Assembly: GCF_005144885.1 (NCBI RefSeq)
Contig: NZ_CP039690.1
Coordinates: 6,684,873 to 6,748,872, forward strand
DNA from: Phreatobacter stygius
GTDB taxonomy: Bacteria > Pseudomonadota > Alphaproteobacteria > Rhizobiales > Phreatobacteraceae
Direction of reading: 5' to 3'
Length of the DNA stretch: 64,000 nucleotides
In this document: positions 34,855 to 43,603 of the stretch, piece after piece
How the letters are laid out: each line of letters begins with the position of its first letter
Position numbering within the stretch: position 1 is the first letter of the stretch
The notes under the pieces: generated by a model
Told to the model about the DNA's origin: nothing
Database searches by the model: none
The model's input: only the letters and a program-made list of their open reading frames with translations
Position numbers and translations under genes: made by a program

Positions 34855-35892
34855 ATGTCTGAACCCAGAACTCGCCTTGGCCGTATCGCCATTCTGTGGC
34901 GGGGCGATGAAGCGGAACGCCGCAGCGCCACGCTGGCGACCAGCCGTTTCAAGGCCGTATTCGCGGCGCTCGCCGATGTCGGCGTCGATGCAGAACCCTT
35001 GGTTTACGAGGACGATGTTCTGGACGCGGTTCGCGCCCAGCTCGCCACGTTCGATGGCGTGCTCGTCTGGGTCAATCCGATTCATCAGGGGCGCAACCGC
35101 TCGAACCTCGACGCGCTGCTGCGCGAGGCCGCGGCGCGCGGCGTCTGGGTAAGCGCTCACCCCGATGTCATCCTCAAGATGGGCGTCAAGGAGGTGCTCC
35201 ATCGAGCCAGAATGATGAGCTGGGGCGGCGACACGGCCCTTTATCGAACAGTCGAGGCGATGCGCGCCGAATTTCCGGCGCGGCTTGCCGCCGGACCGCG
35301 CGTGGTCAAGCGCAACCGCGGCAATGGCGGCCAAGGCGTCTGGAAGGTCGAGATGCTGGCAAGTCCATGCGATCGGCCGATGGCGCGCGTGCTGGACGCC
35401 ACCAAGGAGGTGTCGGAGGAGCTGGCGCTGGATGAGTTTCTGGAACGGTGCGTTGAGTACTTCGAAGACGGCTGCGTGATCGATCAGGTTTTCCAGGCGC
35501 GTCTGGGCGAAGGCGTGGTGCGTTGCTACATGGCAGGCGATCGCTGCGCGGGCTTCGGCCATCAGAAGGTCAAGGCCTTGGTGGACGCGCCGGCGGCGCG
35601 CGCGCAGGCCGGACCCCGGCTCTACACGTCCAAGGCCGACCCTCGCTTTCAGCGTCTCCGCCGGTTGATGGAAGACGAGTGGACGCCACAGCTCACCGCT
35701 TTGCTGGACATCCCGCGGCGCGACCTGCCGATGATCTGGGACGCAGACTTCATGCTCGGCCCGCCCGGGGACGACGGCGCCGAGAGCTACGTGCTTGGCG
35801 AGATCAACGTCAGTTCGGTGTTCCCGATCCCCGACGACGCGCCTGCCGAGATCGCCCGCCGGGTCGCCGATCGGCTACGATCGAAGCTCTGA
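34855..35892 (+). CDS. Cj0069-family ATP-grasp-like protein
   Basis: A 345-residue protein resembling the family annotated as Cj0069. ATP-grasp features are visible. KRNRGNGGQGVWKVEML acts as the nucleotide-binding lysine/glycine loop. Further on are DADFMLGP and YVLGEINVSSVFPIPDDAPA, where the E-x-N metal-binding motif (GEINVSS) is clear. ATP-grasp enzymes join a carboxylate to an amine or thiol with ATP; the substrate is not known. The longer frame back to 34708 is not supported. It is followed by a strong terminator and seems monocistronic. Confidence 0.82.
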   Translation: MSEPRTRLGRIAILWRGDEAERRSATLATSRFKAVFAALADVGVDAEPLVYEDDVLDAVRAQLATFDGVLVWVNPIHQGRNRSNLDALLREAAARGVWVSAHPDVILKMGVKEVLHRARMMSWGGDTALYRTVEAMRAEFPARLAAGPRVVKRNRGNGGQGVWKVEMLASPCDRPMARVLDATKEVSEELALDEFLERCVEYFEDGCVIDQVFQARLGEGVVRCYMAGDRCAGFGHQKVKALVDAPAARAQAGPRLYTSKADPRFQRLRRLMEDEWTPQLTALLDIPRRDLPMIWDADFMLGPPGDDGAESYVLGEINVSSVFPIPDDAPAEIARRVADRLRSKL

Positions 35893-35896
35893 ATGG

Positions 35897-35932
35897 GAAG
35901 GGCCGGCGGTTGTGACCGCTGGCCCTTCTTTT
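35897..35932 (+). terminator. Rho-independent terminator of the Cj0069-family gene
   Basis: A 14-bp stem (GAAGGGCCGGCGGT / ACCGCTGGCCCTTC, one G-T wobble) with loop TGTG is followed by TTTT at 35929-35932. It begins five bases after the stop codon and separates this gene from the convergent FkbM gene. Confidence 0.9.
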
Positions 35933-36025
35933 GCTCCATACCGTCACCTTAAGAGCCGAAAGATCATGGATCGCGCCTGCACTCCGATCAGCGCCGCACC
36001 GGCGGCAAACCGGAGAAACACGCCA

Positions 36026-36844
36026 CTAGATCCATCTTCTGAACAGGACGTTGTCCTTGGTCAAAGACGACCCGATTTCGCGTTCAGCAATCCGCTTCTT
36101 TATTCTTTCGTCTTTCTTCATGTATATGGAATGGAATTCGACGTAGCACACATAAATATTACGATGGGCGCCATTTTTAATGATGTCGTCGAGGACATCG
36201 TATTCGGCACCCTCGATGTCCATCTTGAGAACGACGACGTCATAGGCCCTACGCTTCGCGGTGATCAGGTCGGATAGGGAAAACGTCTCGACCAGATCCG
36301 GCGCAAAGCCCTCCGGCTCATAGTAGCTGGCATTATGCTCGGGATTGATCGAGCACCCCTCGTAAACCGGCTCCTGCTGGCCCGCCGGCGGACCGAAGAG
36401 CTTGGCATAACCCTGCCTGACGCCTGCCGCCTTGCCGATGATCTCGATCCGGGCGCCGCCGTCGGCGCTCAGCGCCTTGAGATAGGGCATGCAGTTCACG
36501 TTCGGTTCGACCAGGATGTAGTCGTAGAAATCGGGGGTGTAATAGGTGCTGAAGAACTTGTAGCCCTGTCCGATATTGGATCCGCAATCGATAAAGAGGC
36601 CGCGCTGGCGTTTTCCGGTCTTGATCACGCGCATGATCCGCCGGGCGTCGGCGGCAACGGCCAGGCGGAGCCGGAGCGACCTTACCGGCTCGCACAGCGC
36701 CAGGGTCCACAGTTCCAGCAACCGCAACGGCCCATCGCGCTTCAGGACGTCGGTGCCCTGCCGCACCTTTGCCAGGAGCCTCGAGCTCAGTTGCACATGC
36801 GGCTCGACGGCCATGGCGAACCTCCGTACTCGTGACACGTCCAT
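36026..36844 (-). CDS. FkbM-family methyltransferase
   Basis: SAM-dependent O-methyltransferase of the FkbM (Methyltransf_21) family, 272 residues from ATG at 36844, which has GGAGAG about nine bases upstream. The SAM-binding motif is FIDCGSNIGQGYKFF, a second motif ILVEPNVNCMPYL, and the FkbM hallmark is VVLKMDIEGAEYDVLDDII near the C-terminus. It is the last gene of the right-hand exopolysaccharide operon, 73 bases after the NRPS-like gene. Likely targets are a sugar hydroxyl of the polymer or the acyl group handled by the NRPS-like protein. Confidence 0.88.
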   Translation of the reverse strand: MDVSRVRRFAMAVEPHVQLSSRLLAKVRQGTDVLKRDGPLRLLELWTLALCEPVRSLRLRLAVAADARRIMRVIKTGKRQRGLFIDCGSNIGQGYKFFSTYYTPDFYDYILVEPNVNCMPYLKALSADGGARIEIIGKAAGVRQGYAKLFGPPAGQQEPVYEGCSINPEHNASYYEPEGFAPDLVETFSLSDLITAKRRAYDVVVLKMDIEGAEYDVLDDIIKNGAHRNIYVCYVEFHSIYMKKDERIKKRIAEREIGSSLTKDNVLFRRWI

Positions 36845-36917
36845 GATGGCGATCTCTCCGTGATGGCTGCACCGGTTGCCGGCCGCCGCCATGAGGCGCC
36901 GCGGCGGTTCGAAAACG

Positions 36918-39824
36918 TCATGCATAGGTCGCCGCCACCGCCCCCTCGACGAGCGGACGGTTGACGGCGAGATGGGGTTCCACGACCAGATCGAGATGAC
37001 CTCCCGCGATCGCAATGACGTCGACGTCCGCGAACAGCCGGCCCCAACCGAGGTCGAACGGCACGCCGGGCCGGTTGCAGCGGAACAGGGTCCCCTTGAT
37101 CGGCAGGCACGACTTCGACAGCGCGAGCCAGTCGCCCATGGCGCGCATCCGGAGAACCTCCTCGAGTTCCAGCCTGAGCAGGAACCGCGTGTCGGGCAGA
37201 TGCTTCAACCATTCGCGTTCGAGGAGCCCGGCGAGATGCCGCTCCCAGCCGAGCCTGGCGGCGGCCTTCGCGACACTGCGACAGGCGGTCCGGTAAACCG
37301 AGACACGATGGGCCCCGATGCGCTGCACGGTCCGGGCAACGGCTTCGCGCAGGTGATGCGCCGCTCCCCCGACATTGGTGTCGAGAATGCCCAGGAACTT
37401 GACCGGACGCCCTGCGGCGAGCAGGCGCGCGGCCACCTCGAAAGCCACGGCGCCGCCCAGGGAATAGCCGAGCAGGCGTACATCGCCGCGGGGCTGGGCC
37501 AGGTTGATCTGTCGCAACGCCGCCTCGGTCATGGCCGCGATGGTTCCGCGTCCGTCGAGGATCGCGACGAGATCCGGGTAGCGGATCGGCGTGACGCGCG
37601 CGACGCGGCCCATGCCCGCGCCAAAGGCCGCCAGGCTCGGGCCATAACCCACGGATCCGGGAAGCATGAACAGAACCGGCGGCGCGCCGGTCTGCCGGTC
37701 GGCGCCGGGGCTCGCGTCCTGCCCGTCAGCGACGGCCGCGATCATGTCGGCCGCGGTCATGTCGGTCGTGAAGGCCTCCAGATCGAGCTCCCGGCCGAGC
37801 AGGGTCTCGATTTCCATGACGCATTGCAGAAGCTTCAGGGAATCACCGCCGGCCTCGTCCCAGCGCCCCGCCACATCCGCCCTGCCGAGTATTCGCTTCC
37901 ATGTGACCTCCACCGCTTGCTCGAGGTTCAGCGGCGTGCCGGCATCCGCACGCTCCGCCGGTTCGGCCGTCCCGCGCATGGCCTGATCGAGGTCGCGAAG
38001 CCTCGCGGTATCGACCTTGCCGCCGGCAAGGCGCGGGATTTCGGCGACCAGGTGCAGTCGGGTCGGATGCAGCGACGGCGGCAGCGCCCGCCTGACGATA
38101 TCCCGAAGCGCCGGGCCGAGGTCCGGCCCCGCCGTCTCTTCCGGCACGACGAAGGCAACCAGTTCGCTCGCCGCGGTCACGACCGCCACGGCGTCGCGAG
38201 CCTGGCGCGCACGACGCAGGACGATCTCCAGTTCGGCCGGCTCGACACGCCGCCCGTTGATCTTGATCTGGCGGTCCTTGCGACCGACGATCTGCAACAG
38301 TCCCCGCTCGTCGAGCTGGACCAGGTCGCCGGTCGAAAAGACGCGCTGGCGCGGATCGTCCCGGTCCGTCGTCATAGGCACGATTTGCCCGTTCTCCCAA
38401 TAGCCGAGCGTGACATGCATGCTCTTGATCAAGAGCTCGCCGCTCTGGCCAGAGCGAACCGGCGCGCCATCGTCGTCGACCACGGCAAAGCTGATGCCCG
38501 GAAGCAGGTATCCCGCCGGCACGCAGGCTGCGAGTTCGGGATAATCGACCGGCACGAACCAGTGCGAGCCGGTCGTCTCGGTCGACGAATAGCTGATCTG
38601 GATGAAACAGGATCGCGAAACGACTTTCCGGACCAGGGCTATGTCGGTCCACAGGATCTTTTCGCCGCCGATGCGGACAACCCGCAGCGATCCGAAATCA
38701 TCGTCGTCGGAAGCCGTCATCAAGGCGCGAAGCAGCGCCGGCACCAGATAGACGATCGTCACCCCGCATGACCGGAATTGCCGCCTGATGGCACGCAGAC
38801 CCACGGCCTCGACATCGGCGAGATGCAGGGTGGCGCCGACCAGCAGGGCCGTCAGCACCTCCCGGCAGCCGGCGATGGTGGCGGCTCCGCTCAAGGGCAG
38901 GAACACATCCTCGGAATTGATGTGGGCGGCATCGACATATTGCTGGACGCGCTGGAGCAGGCTGCGCTGGCTGTTGACGATGCCCTTCGGCCGCCCGGTG
39001 CTGCCGGAGGTGTAGAGCACGACGGCGGGCGCATCCACCGAGACTGCGTCGGGAAGCGTGGCGGCGGGCTGCGGATCGCCGGCGTGGAGGGCGCCCGCCA
39101 CGTCGATCCATCGCAGGTCCGGCCGTTCTGGCCAGGCGGCGAAGCCATCGGCGCCAAGGCCAATGATGGCGGGCAGACCGGCATCCCGGGCGATGTCCAG
39201 GATGCGTCGGGGCGGATCCCGGGGATTGAGCGGCACGGAGACCCTGCCGGCCGCCATGCCGGCGAGCATGGCGACGGGATACCAGCCGCAATTGCCCAGC
39301 AGCAGACCGACCGACTGCCCGGCGGGGACCGCGGCCGCGATCAGCAACGCGAGCCGCGTCACGGCCTCGGTCAACGCGCGATAGGTGAGCCGCAGATCGC
39401 CGTCGCTGATCGCCAGCTTGTCCGGATATTTCCTGGCGATCCGCCCGAGGTGGTCGACGGCGGATATCGCCGAGAAACCTTTGCCCATCGGCTCGAACGG
39501 CCACCCGATGGGCCCGCCCATATCGAGTGGCACCCGGGGCGCCGGCAACCACGCCGGCACGTCGGCTGCGCGCCTGGAACGCGGGGTGCGCGCGAGCGGT
39601 TTCTGATCCGTGTTGGCCGCGCCGGGAGGCGAACTCGCGTCGGAACGATGTTCTCTCGTCGAGCGACTTAAACCCTTCAGCATCCACCGCTCCCACATCG
39701 CAGACAGATTGGTCATAAGCGCCATTCCCACAGCCGACATCCTCTGATCAGAGGAAGCCGCCCCGGGCTTCCCGGCCGTGGCGCGCGGCCTGCAATTCGG
39801 CCCGCTTCCGCCGCTCTGGTTCAC
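36918..39824 (-). CDS. NRPS-like adenylation-carrier-thioesterase protein
   Basis: A 968-residue protein with an adenylation domain, a carrier domain and a thioesterase but no condensation domain. A-domain motifs: VVLYTSGSTGRPKGIV (A3), ISYSSTETTG (A5), RVFSTGDLVQLDERG (A7), GRKDRQIKINGRRVEPAELE (A8). The carrier site is DEAGGDSLKLL with the phosphopantetheine serine. The thioesterase has GYSLGGAVAFE and a late GGHLDL histidine. Where amino-acid-activating domains carry Asp235 my alignment gives isoleucine, so the substrate is probably not an alpha-amino acid. GTG at 39824 overlaps the wzx-like stop as GTGA, though downstream ATGs (39740, 39725) are possible. Its place among Wzx, Wzc and AsnB genes is unusual. 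Confidence 0.9.
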   Translation of the reverse strand: MNQSGGSGPNCRPRATAGKPGAASSDQRMSAVGMALMTNLSAMWERWMLKGLSRSTREHRSDASSPPGAANTDQKPLARTPRSRRAADVPAWLPAPRVPLDMGGPIGWPFEPMGKGFSAISAVDHLGRIARKYPDKLAISDGDLRLTYRALTEAVTRLALLIAAAVPAGQSVGLLLGNCGWYPVAMLAGMAAGRVSVPLNPRDPPRRILDIARDAGLPAIIGLGADGFAAWPERPDLRWIDVAGALHAGDPQPAATLPDAVSVDAPAVVLYTSGSTGRPKGIVNSQRSLLQRVQQYVDAAHINSEDVFLPLSGAATIAGCREVLTALLVGATLHLADVEAVGLRAIRRQFRSCGVTIVYLVPALLRALMTASDDDDFGSLRVVRIGGEKILWTDIALVRKVVSRSCFIQISYSSTETTGSHWFVPVDYPELAACVPAGYLLPGISFAVVDDDGAPVRSGQSGELLIKSMHVTLGYWENGQIVPMTTDRDDPRQRVFSTGDLVQLDERGLLQIVGRKDRQIKINGRRVEPAELEIVLRRARQARDAVAVVTAASELVAFVVPEETAGPDLGPALRDIVRRALPPSLHPTRLHLVAEIPRLAGGKVDTARLRDLDQAMRGTAEPAERADAGTPLNLEQAVEVTWKRILGRADVAGRWDEAGGDSLKLLQCVMEIETLLGRELDLEAFTTDMTAADMIAAVADGQDASPGADRQTGAPPVLFMLPGSVGYGPSLAAFGAGMGRVARVTPIRYPDLVAILDGRGTIAAMTEAALRQINLAQPRGDVRLLGYSLGGAVAFEVAARLLAAGRPVKFLGILDTNVGGAAHHLREAVARTVQRIGAHRVSVYRTACRSVAKAAARLGWERHLAGLLEREWLKHLPDTRFLLRLELEEVLRMRAMGDWLALSKSCLPIKGTLFRCNRPGVPFDLGWGRLFADVDVIAIAGGHLDLVVEPHLAVNRPLVEGAVAATYA

Positions 39825-41320
39825 CGCCCTGGAGGAGGAGCAAAGGCCGGCCGCGTGTCACGCTCGGCCGCCGTCTCGCGCGCCCTCGCCCGCCGCCGCG
39901 CAATGGCCGCCGCCAGTCCGGGACCGAGGCCAAGGTGCTTGCGAACGCTCACCGCCATCGTCAGGTTCCAGAACACCATGGTCGCGGTTGTCGCCACCGC
40001 CGCGCCGATCGCGCCATAGAGCGCGATGCCGATCACGCAGCCGACGATGTTCAAGCCGGCGCTTGCGATCATCGTGGTCAGGGCCGCCCGTTCATTTCCG
40101 GTCATGATCAGCATGGTCTGTTGCGGGCCCGCGGCCGCGGCGAAAACCTGGCCGATCACCAGGATCTGGACGATCGGAACGCAGCCGACGAAGTCTTGGC
40201 CGAACCACCTCAGCAGCGGCTCCAGCAGCAAGAGAAGCGGCAGCGCCAGCACCGCGGCGCCGGCCAGCGACAGGACGCTGGCGCGCGCGAAGAGCCCGCG
40301 GAGGCCCGATTGGTCACCCTGGGCGTGAAGCGCCGCCACCGTCGGCGCGAAGATGGTGCTCACCGCCACCCTCGGCAGCATGAGCAGCATCGCGAAACTG
40401 AACCCCAGGGCAAAGATGCCGGCATCCCTGATATTGCCTGTCCAGCCAAGCACGATCACGCCGCTTCGGCTGATCAGGATGTCGAGCGCCGTCATGATCA
40501 TGATCGGCAGGACCGAGGACCACCATTCTCCGATGGCGTAGGCCGGCTTCACCTGCCGCATTTCCCGCGGCCAGAACCGGAGCGCGGTCACCGCCACCAG
40601 GGCCGCCGTGCAGGCCGAGCTGACCAGTAGCGCCGCCATGACGAGTGGCGCGTCCAAGGGCTGGGAGGTCACCATCGCCGCCAGGCCGACCAGTGCCAGG
40701 AGCAGTCCGTCGCGGAAGATGCGTTCCGGAACCAGCGCCGAGACGACGCCTCCGAAGGCGCGCACCAGCGTCGCGCCAAGCATGTACATCGTGATCAGCG
40801 GCACCGCCGCCATGCCGATCAGCATGCTGGCGCGTTCCGAGGCGAAGTGTTCGGCCGATGCCGCGACGATCCCCGCACCGACCAGGGCGACCACGACGGC
40901 GGTCGCAAACGACGCCGCCAGGGCAAAGCGGATGACGCCGCGCGCCAGGCACCACTGGTCCTTGGCGCCATAGGCCGGCACGAAGCGCAGCAGGGCGACG
41001 TTAAATCCGAGCGTCGAGCTGTAGCCCAGCAGCGTGATCCAGGCGAACACGTAGGAATAGACGCCGAAGCCCGAGACACCGATGAGCCAGGCAATCTGGA
41101 GCTGCGCCAGGGTGGTCAGCGCCGCGCCGCCGACATAGACGACAAGGGCCCAGACACTGGCATTCGACAGCCGCTGGGCCAGTTCGCGGCTTTCGACAGC
41201 AGCGGCCGGGGCGGCATCACCGAGGGCCGCGGCAATCGGTTCCTCGGGCGACACGGCAGCGGTCGCGCGCTCGTCGGCGCGCCGTTCCTGGTTCTCGGAG
41301 GCCTTGGCGTCCGACATCAT
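39821..41320 (-). CDS. Wzx-type polysaccharide flippase (MOP superfamily)
   Basis: Inner-membrane protein of 499 residues with about 12-14 hydrophobic segments, typical of O-unit flippases that turn lipid-linked repeat units to the periplasmic face. The N-terminal 45 residues are charged and cytoplasmic (QERRADERATAAVSPEE). Membrane segments start at VWALVVYVGGAALTTLAQL. FGVYSYVFAWITLLGYSSTL and AYGAKDQ resemble the polysaccharide-synthesis family, and GNERAALTTMIASAGLNIVG the C-terminal half. GGAGGG precedes the first of two tandem ATGs. The stop is coupled to the NRPS-like gene. Confidence 0.9.
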   Translation of the reverse strand: MMSDAKASENQERRADERATAAVSPEEPIAAALGDAAPAAAVESRELAQRLSNASVWALVVYVGGAALTTLAQLQIAWLIGVSGFGVYSYVFAWITLLGYSSTLGFNVALLRFVPAYGAKDQWCLARGVIRFALAASFATAVVVALVGAGIVAASAEHFASERASMLIGMAAVPLITMYMLGATLVRAFGGVVSALVPERIFRDGLLLALVGLAAMVTSQPLDAPLVMAALLVSSACTAALVAVTALRFWPREMRQVKPAYAIGEWWSSVLPIMIMTALDILISRSGVIVLGWTGNIRDAGIFALGFSFAMLLMLPRVAVSTIFAPTVAALHAQGDQSGLRGLFARASVLSLAGAAVLALPLLLLLEPLLRWFGQDFVGCVPIVQILVIGQVFAAAAGPQQTMLIMTGNERAALTTMIASAGLNIVGCVIGIALYGAIGAAVATTATMVFWNLTMAVSVRKHLGLGPGLAAAIARRRARARETAAERDTRPAFAPPPGR

Positions 41321-41363
41321 GCCCGTCCCTCCACCATTGTTCCGTCACATGCGCGCGGCGTGT

Positions 41364-43603
41364 TCAGGGGGCTGCGGATGTCTCCGCGCCGAACCAAGGG
41401 TCGCTTTCGGCATCGACCCAGGTCAGCACCGATGCCACCCGCGAAGCCCCGTCAGGATCGAAACCGGCGGTGCCGCTGACGAGCCGCAGCGCATTCTGCG
41501 CGGTTTCCCGGTAGGTCGCCTTGCAACGCACCGCGAACAACACCTTGTCGGCCCAGCTCGCCAGCAGGCTCGCCTCCGGCCGGTCGGCCAAAGGCGGCGC
41601 ATCGACGATGATGAGGTCATAGGCTTCCCGAAACTGGTCCAGCCATGGCGAGATCCGAGAACCGGCCAGGACGTGGAACAGGCCACCCAGCCGCGACGCG
41701 GGAATGTAGTCGACCTTGAGTTCGGGGATGCGCTCGACGGCGTCGGAAAGCGGGCCGCCGCCCGCGATCAATGCGGCGAGATCGACGCCGGGCACCGCCA
41801 GGTTGCGGCCCGCGCGGATTTCCCCTTCGAGCGCCGAGGGCTGGCCGCCAAGGTTGAGCAGCAGCACACGCATCCGGAAACGCGCGGCCAGGATCGCGAG
41901 GCTCCAGGCCAGCGTCGTCTTGCCTTCGCCGGGCAGCGACGAGGTGACGAGTATGACCTTGGACTCGGTGCCAGTCGTGTTCGGGGAAAGCAGCGAGACC
42001 AGCAAGGCGCGAACCGCCCGCGCATAGGCCGCCTGCTGTTCGTCCTGCAACAGATCCTGAATGCGCATCGTCTGCCACTGGGCGACCGCCGGCATCGTCG
42101 CCAGGCACGGCACGCCGAGCGCCGCGACAGCCTCGTCTTCGTCTCGGATGGTGCGGTTGAGCCGATCCAGGGCGAAGGCGAGCAGGACGCCCATGATGCC
42201 GAAGGCAACCACCGCCGGTGGAACAAAAAACGCCGGGTGGATCGAACTCGGCCGCTCCGGAGGCCAGGCCTCGGCCAGAAGTCGTGCATCCGGCTGGACG
42301 AACTGGACCTGCTCGTTCGCCTCCTGCTGGCGCCGCAGCAGCGCATCGAAGAGCTGGACCACCGCGGCGGCCTGACGCTCCAGCGCCCGCAATCCCGACA
42401 TGCCGGCGGCGGTTTCGGTCGCGGCGCCCTTGAGCGGCTGCAGGCGCTCCTCGATGGATTTGGTCTGGGCCCGGTAGATCCGCGCCTCGCTCTCCAACCT
42501 GGCCACGGAGCGGTCGATCTCCTGCCGAATGGCGAGATCCAGATTGCGCCGCTGCTCCGTCCCGGCCTCCTGGCCGGAGCCGGCAAGGCTGAGTTCGCGA
42601 CGGCCAAGGTCGGCGAGCACCGCCGATCCGATGGCTTCCGCCAGGGCACTTGTCGGCGCGCCGCGCGCACGCAAGTCCTGGATCCGGCCGAGCCGTTCCT
42701 GCACCGCCAGGGCTTCCGATCCGGCGACCGCCAGTTGCCGCGCCAGTTGTGCAATCTGCTGCCCGGTTTCATCGGGATTTCCCGCGGCGGCCACGCCCTG
42801 AACCAGTCGGTAGGCCTCCAGGTCCTGCTCGGCCCGCGCCACCTCTTGCCGCATCTCGGGGATGCGCCTGGCGAGCCAGCTGGCGAGACGCTCGGCTTCG
42901 ATTCGCTTTTGCAGCCCGATATCCTGCAGATGGACCTGCACCACCATGTTCGCGATGACCGCCGCCCGATGCGGCTCGGCCCCTGCATATGAGACCGAGA
43001 CGATCCTCGAACGGCGCTCCTGAACGACCCTCAGGTTCCGCTTGATCGCCTTGGCCAGGGCGTTCGTGGCCGCCTCGGCGTCCGGCTCTTGATCGCTGCG
43101 GCGGAACGGCTGGGTCAGCGCCGACCAAACCGTGCCGAGACCCTGGCCGATACGCTGGCTCCAGGAGGGCGGCCCGGGATCCGCGGGGCCTGGGCGGCGT
43201 CCTCGGCCAGCAGGGCGGCGGCGACCCGCCGCAAGAGCGCGTCGGAAGTAAGCACCGTCACATGAGTGTCGATGGCCGCCTCCTCCACCGCCATCGTGAC
43301 CGGGGTTCTGGCATTCGTCGCTTCGAGCGGACGCTGGTCGACGATGACCTGGGCTATCGCCGTATAGCTCGGCCGCGACAGAAGGCCGGCCATGATGGCG
43401 ACGACACCGCCAAGCGCCACCATGGTCAGGATCAACACCTTCCATGTCCGCAAGAGACGGATGACGCGCCAGAATGACAGATGCCCGTCGGCGGTTTCAC
43501 CACCTGGGCGTCCGCCCCGCGCGGTCGGGTCGAATGCAAGCAGGTTCGACGATCGCACCGCCGCGACAACCCGCCTGCCCTTGCCGGTCAGCGCTTCCAT
43601 CAT
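41364..43603 (-). pseudogene. Wzc/ExoP-like chain-length determinant, split by a frameshift
   Basis: Polysaccharide co-polymerase with a Wzz domain and a tyrosine-autokinase-like ATPase, needed for polymer length and export. Two frames make up one protein. The first runs from ATG at 43603 (MMEALTGKG) through a first membrane segment (VLILTMVALGGVVAIMAGLL) to about LLAEDAAQAPRIPG. The second continues from about PGPPSWSQRIGQG to the stop at 41364. The switch lies in 43140-43200, in the G/C runs around GGCCCGGGATCCGCGGGG, and fits loss of one base. The second part has long coiled coils, a second membrane segment (VVAFGIMGVLLAFAL), Walker A VTSSLPGEGKTTLAWSLA and Walker B DLIIVDAPP. The A' motif reads VLLLNLGGQP without its aspartate and there is no C-terminal tyrosine cluster. 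The start overlaps the asnB stop (TGATG). It is either a sequencing error or a true mutation. Confidence 0.82.

Noticed and set aside
34528-35562. 344-codon minus-strand frame across the Cj0069-family gene
   Set aside because: It is antisense to a gene with ATP-grasp motifs. Only the short part at 34563-34733, in another frame, looked possibly protein-like and is reported as a weak remnant.
43140-43200. Programmed ribosomal frameshift as explanation of the split Wzc gene
   Set aside because: No slippery A/T-rich heptamer or stimulatory Shine-Dalgarno-like element is seen. An indel in G/C runs is simpler.
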